Positions 60,921-64,000 of a stretch of DNA of 64,000 nucleotides are shown here, one piece after another. Each line of letters opens with the position of its first letter. The stretch's first letter is position 1. Source of the DNA: Actinomyces johnsonii (GTDB lineage: Bacteria > Actinomycetota > Actinomycetes > Actinomycetales > Actinomycetaceae); contig NZ_VICB01000019.1 in NCBI RefSeq assembly GCF_006546835.1, forward strand, positions 127,070 to 191,069, given 5' to 3'. Under the pieces are notes generated by a model. That model had not been told where the DNA came from. It did no database searches and saw only the letters and a program-made list of their open reading frames with translations. Both the position numbers and the translations under genes were made by a program.

Positions 60921-62759
60921 GTGCAGGATCAAGCACCGGGGGACAGGCGGAGAGACAGTTGGAAAGACTCCTGGGGGCCGGCTCGCGCCCGGCTGACCGA
61001 CCTGGCCGAGGACTACGCCCGACTCCTGGCCTCACAGGACCCGGCGGCGGCCGAGGCCACCGGTCTGCCGAGCCGAACGCTTCTGCCCGACGTCGGCCCT
61101 GAGGCCCTGGCGGAGAGAAACAGGGTCGAGCGCAGGCTGCATCAGCTCGTCCGCGCCGTCGAAACGCCCCGGTCCCTGACCGGTAACCACGGGGCGAAGG
61201 ACGACGACGCTCGAGACAGCACGCCCGGCGACGGCGATCCTTGGGGTAGGGCACCCTTGGCAGTACGCGTCCTGCGCGCCCATCTGCTCGAGCGTCTGGG
61301 GACCTCCATCGACCTCATCGAATCGGCGGACCAGGGCGCTGAGCTCAACATCCTCACCTCACCCTTCCAGGGCGTGCGCCGACGCCTCATCACCCTGCCC
61401 ACTGACCTGCCTGGTTCCACCTCCTCCGTACAGGACTGGGCGGACCTGGTCGACCGGTACCGTGCCGCACCCCGGGCCCTGACGGGAATCCGCGACTCCC
61501 TGGCGGTCAGTGCGGCCCAAGGCGTTCTGCCTCCTCGCGGACAGGTCGAGGCCGTCGCCCGGCAGACCGACGACCTGGCGCGCATCCTGGCCTCCCAAGC
61601 CCGCGGCGACCTGAGCGGCGGCGGCCATGCTGCGCCGGGCGGCGCCCTCGGTCGGGACCTCCAGGTCGCCGCGAACGACGCCGCCCAGGCGGTATCCGAC
61701 CTCGGTCGCTACCTGCGCGGCGAGCTGGCCCCGCTGACCCCGGTCCGCGAGGGCGTAGGGCCGAGCCGCCACGCCTGCTGGGTGCGCCGTATGCTCGGGA
61801 CCTCCATCGATACCGCCGAGGTCTACCAGTGGGCGCGCCAGGAGCTGGTCGACGTCGTCGCCGCCCAGGACGCTTTGGCCGCCGAGGTCCTCGGGACGGG
61901 ATCGCGGGCCGGCGACCTTGATGCGCACCTGCGCGCCGACCCCTCCACCGGAATGAGCCCCGAGGACTTCCCCCGCTGGGCGCAGGGCGTGGCCGATGAG
62001 GCCTGGGACGCCGTCGTCGGCCGCCTGCTCGACGTCCCTGACGGCCTGGGCCGACCAACGGTGCTGCTCGACACCCCGGGCGGCGGCGTCCACTATGAGG
62101 AGCCCGAGCCCAGCCGGAGTCTGTCCGGGAGGGTATTGCGCTCCTTCGCCGTCGGCGATGAGACGGTCTGGCCCTGGGCGGAGCGCACCACGGTGCTGCA
62201 CGAGTCCGTCCCCGGCCACCACACTCACTCCGGCGCGCAGAGCCTTGATCCCTCACTGACTCTCTGGCAGCGGTACCTGGGGAAGGTCCCTGGCTGTAAC
62301 GAGGGCTGGGCCCTGTACGCCGAGAGGCTCGCGATCGAGACCGGGTTGCTGAGTAAACCCGCCGACCGCTTCGGGTGGCTGGCGGCGCGGCGCTGGCGGA
62401 TCGTGAGGGTCCTGGTGGACCTCGGTGTGCACTCCTGGTTGCCGGTGCCCGCCGAGATCGCCGCTCTGCCTGGTGCCGGCGGCGGCACGCAGTGGGACCG
62501 GCCCACGGTGGAGGCGGCGCTGCGCGCACACACGGTCCTGGGCGAGGGGTTTCTCCAGTTCGAGGTGGACAAGCAGCTGGGCTGGCCCGCCCAGGGGCTG
62601 GCATACATGCTCGGCGAGCGGGTCTGGTTGGCGGGCCGCGAGCGGGCGCAGCACCGGGCCGAGGAGGTGCGGAAGAAGCTCGACCTGCGGGCCTTCCACA
62701 ACCGCGGCATCGGCTTGGGGAGCGTGGGCCTGGACCTCCTGATCCGCGAGCTGGGCTGA
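60921..62759 (+). CDS. DUF885 family peptidase
   Basis: 612 aa from GTG 60921, chosen because GGAGG lies just before it inside the end of the previous gene; the frame is open far upstream as a G+C artefact. DUF885 marks: ESADQGAELNILTSPFQGVR, the zinc motif TVLHESVPGHHTHSGAQ (HExxx-G-HH), GCNEGWALYAERLAIE with the third-ligand glutamate, and GWPAQGLAYMLGERVWL. These are M32-like/DUF885 metallopeptidases, probably cytosolic or exported without a visible signal. Operon with the amidohydrolase; a terminator follows. Confidence 0.9.
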   Translation: MQDQAPGDRRRDSWKDSWGPARARLTDLAEDYARLLASQDPAAAEATGLPSRTLLPDVGPEALAERNRVERRLHQLVRAVETPRSLTGNHGAKDDDARDSTPGDGDPWGRAPLAVRVLRAHLLERLGTSIDLIESADQGAELNILTSPFQGVRRRLITLPTDLPGSTSSVQDWADLVDRYRAAPRALTGIRDSLAVSAAQGVLPPRGQVEAVARQTDDLARILASQARGDLSGGGHAAPGGALGRDLQVAANDAAQAVSDLGRYLRGELAPLTPVREGVGPSRHACWVRRMLGTSIDTAEVYQWARQELVDVVAAQDALAAEVLGTGSRAGDLDAHLRADPSTGMSPEDFPRWAQGVADEAWDAVVGRLLDVPDGLGRPTVLLDTPGGGVHYEEPEPSRSLSGRVLRSFAVGDETVWPWAERTTVLHESVPGHHTHSGAQSLDPSLTLWQRYLGKVPGCNEGWALYAERLAIETGLLSKPADRFGWLAARRWRIVRVLVDLGVHSWLPVPAEIAALPGAGGGTQWDRPTVEAALRAHTVLGEGFLQFEVDKQLGWPAQGLAYMLGERVWLAGRERAQHRAEEVRKKLDLRAFHNRGIGLGSVGLDLLIRELG

Positions 62760-62762
62760 ACA

Positions 62763-62802
62763 TCGCTGTGGGCCAGCTGGAAGACCAGCTGGCCCACAGC
62801 GA
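62763..62802. terminator. Bidirectional terminator between the DUF885 gene and the ABC-2 permease
   Basis: An 18-bp perfect stem (TCGCTGTGGGCCAGCTGG and complement) with loop AAGA, between two convergent genes. Confidence 0.88.
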
Positions 62803-62815
62803 CGTCCTCCGTATC

Positions 62816-64000
62816 CTATAGTGACGACCGCGCACGGGTGCGGCCCACGGCCATGGCCACCGAGAGGATCGCGACGGCGAACAGGGCGCAGATCCCGCAG
62901 TCCACGAGCAGAGGGCGAATGACGTCGGCGGACATCGAGGTGGCGGTGTACGCCCCTGAGATCGCCTGGGCCGCCCAGTATCCGGGGGTGAACTTGGCGG
63001 CTTGGACGACGGCGTCGGGTAGCCACTCGGTGGGCACCCACGCCCCCGATAGGAAGGACATGGCCAAGCCACCGATATTGGCGACCGCGCTGGCCACGTT
63101 CTGGCTCGGGCTGATCTGACCCAGGAGGAAACCGAGCGAGACTGCAAAGAGCATGAAGGCGCCCAGGGCCGCACCGACGATCGCCAGTAGCGGGGCCGAT
63201 GTCGTCACGGCACTGGCCCCGAGGGCCGTGACCCCCAGCCCAAAGATCCACAGCCACCCGACCAAACCGATGACGAGGCAAGCCCCTACGGCCCCGAGGC
63301 TGCGGGATCTGCTGCTCACCGGTGCCGCGGTGAGGCGGGAACGGACTGACCGGCGTCCCAACGCCATCATGAGCGTTGAAATCGTCACGATCGCGAAGGC
63401 CGTGATCGGGTAGATGGAGAACATGGCGTAGACGACGAAGCCATGCGGCAGGGGCTTCGCGTCCTGGGCGATCCGCTCGGCGGGGGCGGAATGGTTCATC
63501 GTTTCCCTGGCCAGGGCGACGGCATGGGCCGGGTCATCGGTGAGCGTCGACAGGTAGTCGGCGACCTGCCCCGCGTAGGAGTCGGTGCGCACGTTCATGA
63601 GTGCGCCGGATGCCGACTCGTACCCGATGACTGTGTCCATTCGAGGTGGCTCAGCCCCCTCACGAGCCGCCTGCTGGAACTGTTTGCCGTATCCGGCCGG
63701 AATGATGAGGATGTAGCTGATCCGGTTCTGCGCGGTGGCGTTTTGAATGGCCTGTCTGGAGTCCTCCAGCGGCTGAGCCTTGCCGGCGGACTCGACGTAG
63801 TCCTTGACCCCCCGGGAGATCGTGGAGCCGTCGCGGTCGATGACGGCCACGCTTGTTGTGGCTTCCTTGACCTGGCTGGATGCGTCCTCGGTCCGGGCGG
63901 CTCCCACATTCAGACCGAGCAGGGACAGTGCCACCAGGTAGACCAGGACGTAGCTCCGATGGGCCGCCATGATCTTCAACGATGTCTTAAAGGTGCTCAT
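62816..64000 (-). CDS. ABC-2 family transporter permease
   Basis: 394 aa; the ATG occupies the last three bases of the window, so its promoter is not visible. One N-terminal helix (SYVLVYLVALSLLGLNVGA), a long outside domain (about 35-190) with SVAVIDRDGSTISRGVKDYVES and ILIIPAGYGKQFQQAAREG, then five or six helices including GFVVYAMFSIYPITAFAIV and SFLSGAWVPTEWLPDAVVQAAKFTPGYWA. This is the YhaP/NatB-like ABC-2 layout used for export of drugs, lipids or ions. Its ATPase partner is presumably beyond the edge. Confidence 0.86.
   Translation of the reverse strand: MSTFKTSLKIMAAHRSYVLVYLVALSLLGLNVGAARTEDASSQVKEATTSVAVIDRDGSTISRGVKDYVESAGKAQPLEDSRQAIQNATAQNRISYILIIPAGYGKQFQQAAREGAEPPRMDTVIGYESASGALMNVRTDSYAGQVADYLSTLTDDPAHAVALARETMNHSAPAERIAQDAKPLPHGFVVYAMFSIYPITAFAIVTISTLMMALGRRSVRSRLTAAPVSSRSRSLGAVGACLVIGLVGWLWIFGLGVTALGASAVTTSAPLLAIVGAALGAFMLFAVSLGFLLGQISPSQNVASAVANIGGLAMSFLSGAWVPTEWLPDAVVQAAKFTPGYWAAQAISGAYTATSMSADVIRPLLVDCGICALFAVAILSVAMAVGRTRARSSL

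Overview
The window is high-G+C DNA with actinobacterial hallmarks: a WhiB regulator, GuaB3, a Cgl0158-type aldolase, DUF2510 and DUF6891 proteins, and leaderless starts. The gene set (complete inositol catabolism, pta-ackA, many sugar-phosphate isomerases) fits a facultative, carbohydrate-fermenting Actinomycetales such as Actinomyces or Schaalia. That assignment is inference; there is no rRNA or tRNA here to confirm it.

Left part (1-21.6 kb) is mostly housekeeping: a methyltransferase fragment, a SanA/YdcF protein, groES under a CIRCE operator, a WhiB3-like regulator, guaB, a DnaQ-like exonuclease, guaB3, HPr, a DUF6891 protein, a sodium/solute symporter with a tiny membrane partner, RNase H and a GtrA protein. 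A compact ABC exporter plus two-component system follows (ATPase, permease, kinase, regulator), then pta-ackA, a shortened PepSY protein with a small membrane neighbour, and a TauE/SafE permease.

Middle part (21.7-50.7 kb) is a large myo-inositol locus of about 29 kb. It has every step from inositol to acetyl-CoA: IolT uptake (two copies), IolG-type dehydrogenases (four Gfo/Idh/MocA genes), IolE, IolD, IolB, IolC, a Cgl0158-type aldolase and IolA. Added to these are three more IolE/IolH/IolI-type TIM-barrel genes, a transaldolase, a zinc alcohol dehydrogenase, an aldose epimerase, a degenerate sugar porter, two LacI regulators and one GntR/UTRA regulator. The same palindrome (TTTGTCCTGACAAA or close variants, resembling the Corynebacterium IolR site) lies upstream of nine transcription units here and ties them into one predicted GntR regulon. 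In several promoters it supplies the -35 box or abuts the -10 box. Acetyl-CoA made by IolA could be turned into acetate and ATP by Pta-AckA.

Right part (50.7-64 kb) is accessory: a SnoaL-like protein, a macrodomain/SirTM pair (predicted reversible ADP-ribosylation) without its usual lipoyl-carrier partners, a small membrane protein behind its own TTGTCTAGACAA site, leaderless guaA, two lower-G+C proteins (DUF2510-SHOCT and DUF4352), the wreck of a peptide-type ABC transporter behind a cysteine-rich leader ORF, an amidohydrolase, a DUF885 peptidase and an ABC-2 permease that starts exactly at the right edge. Long palindromes punctuate this part. No CRISPR array, intact transposase, tRNA or rRNA was seen.
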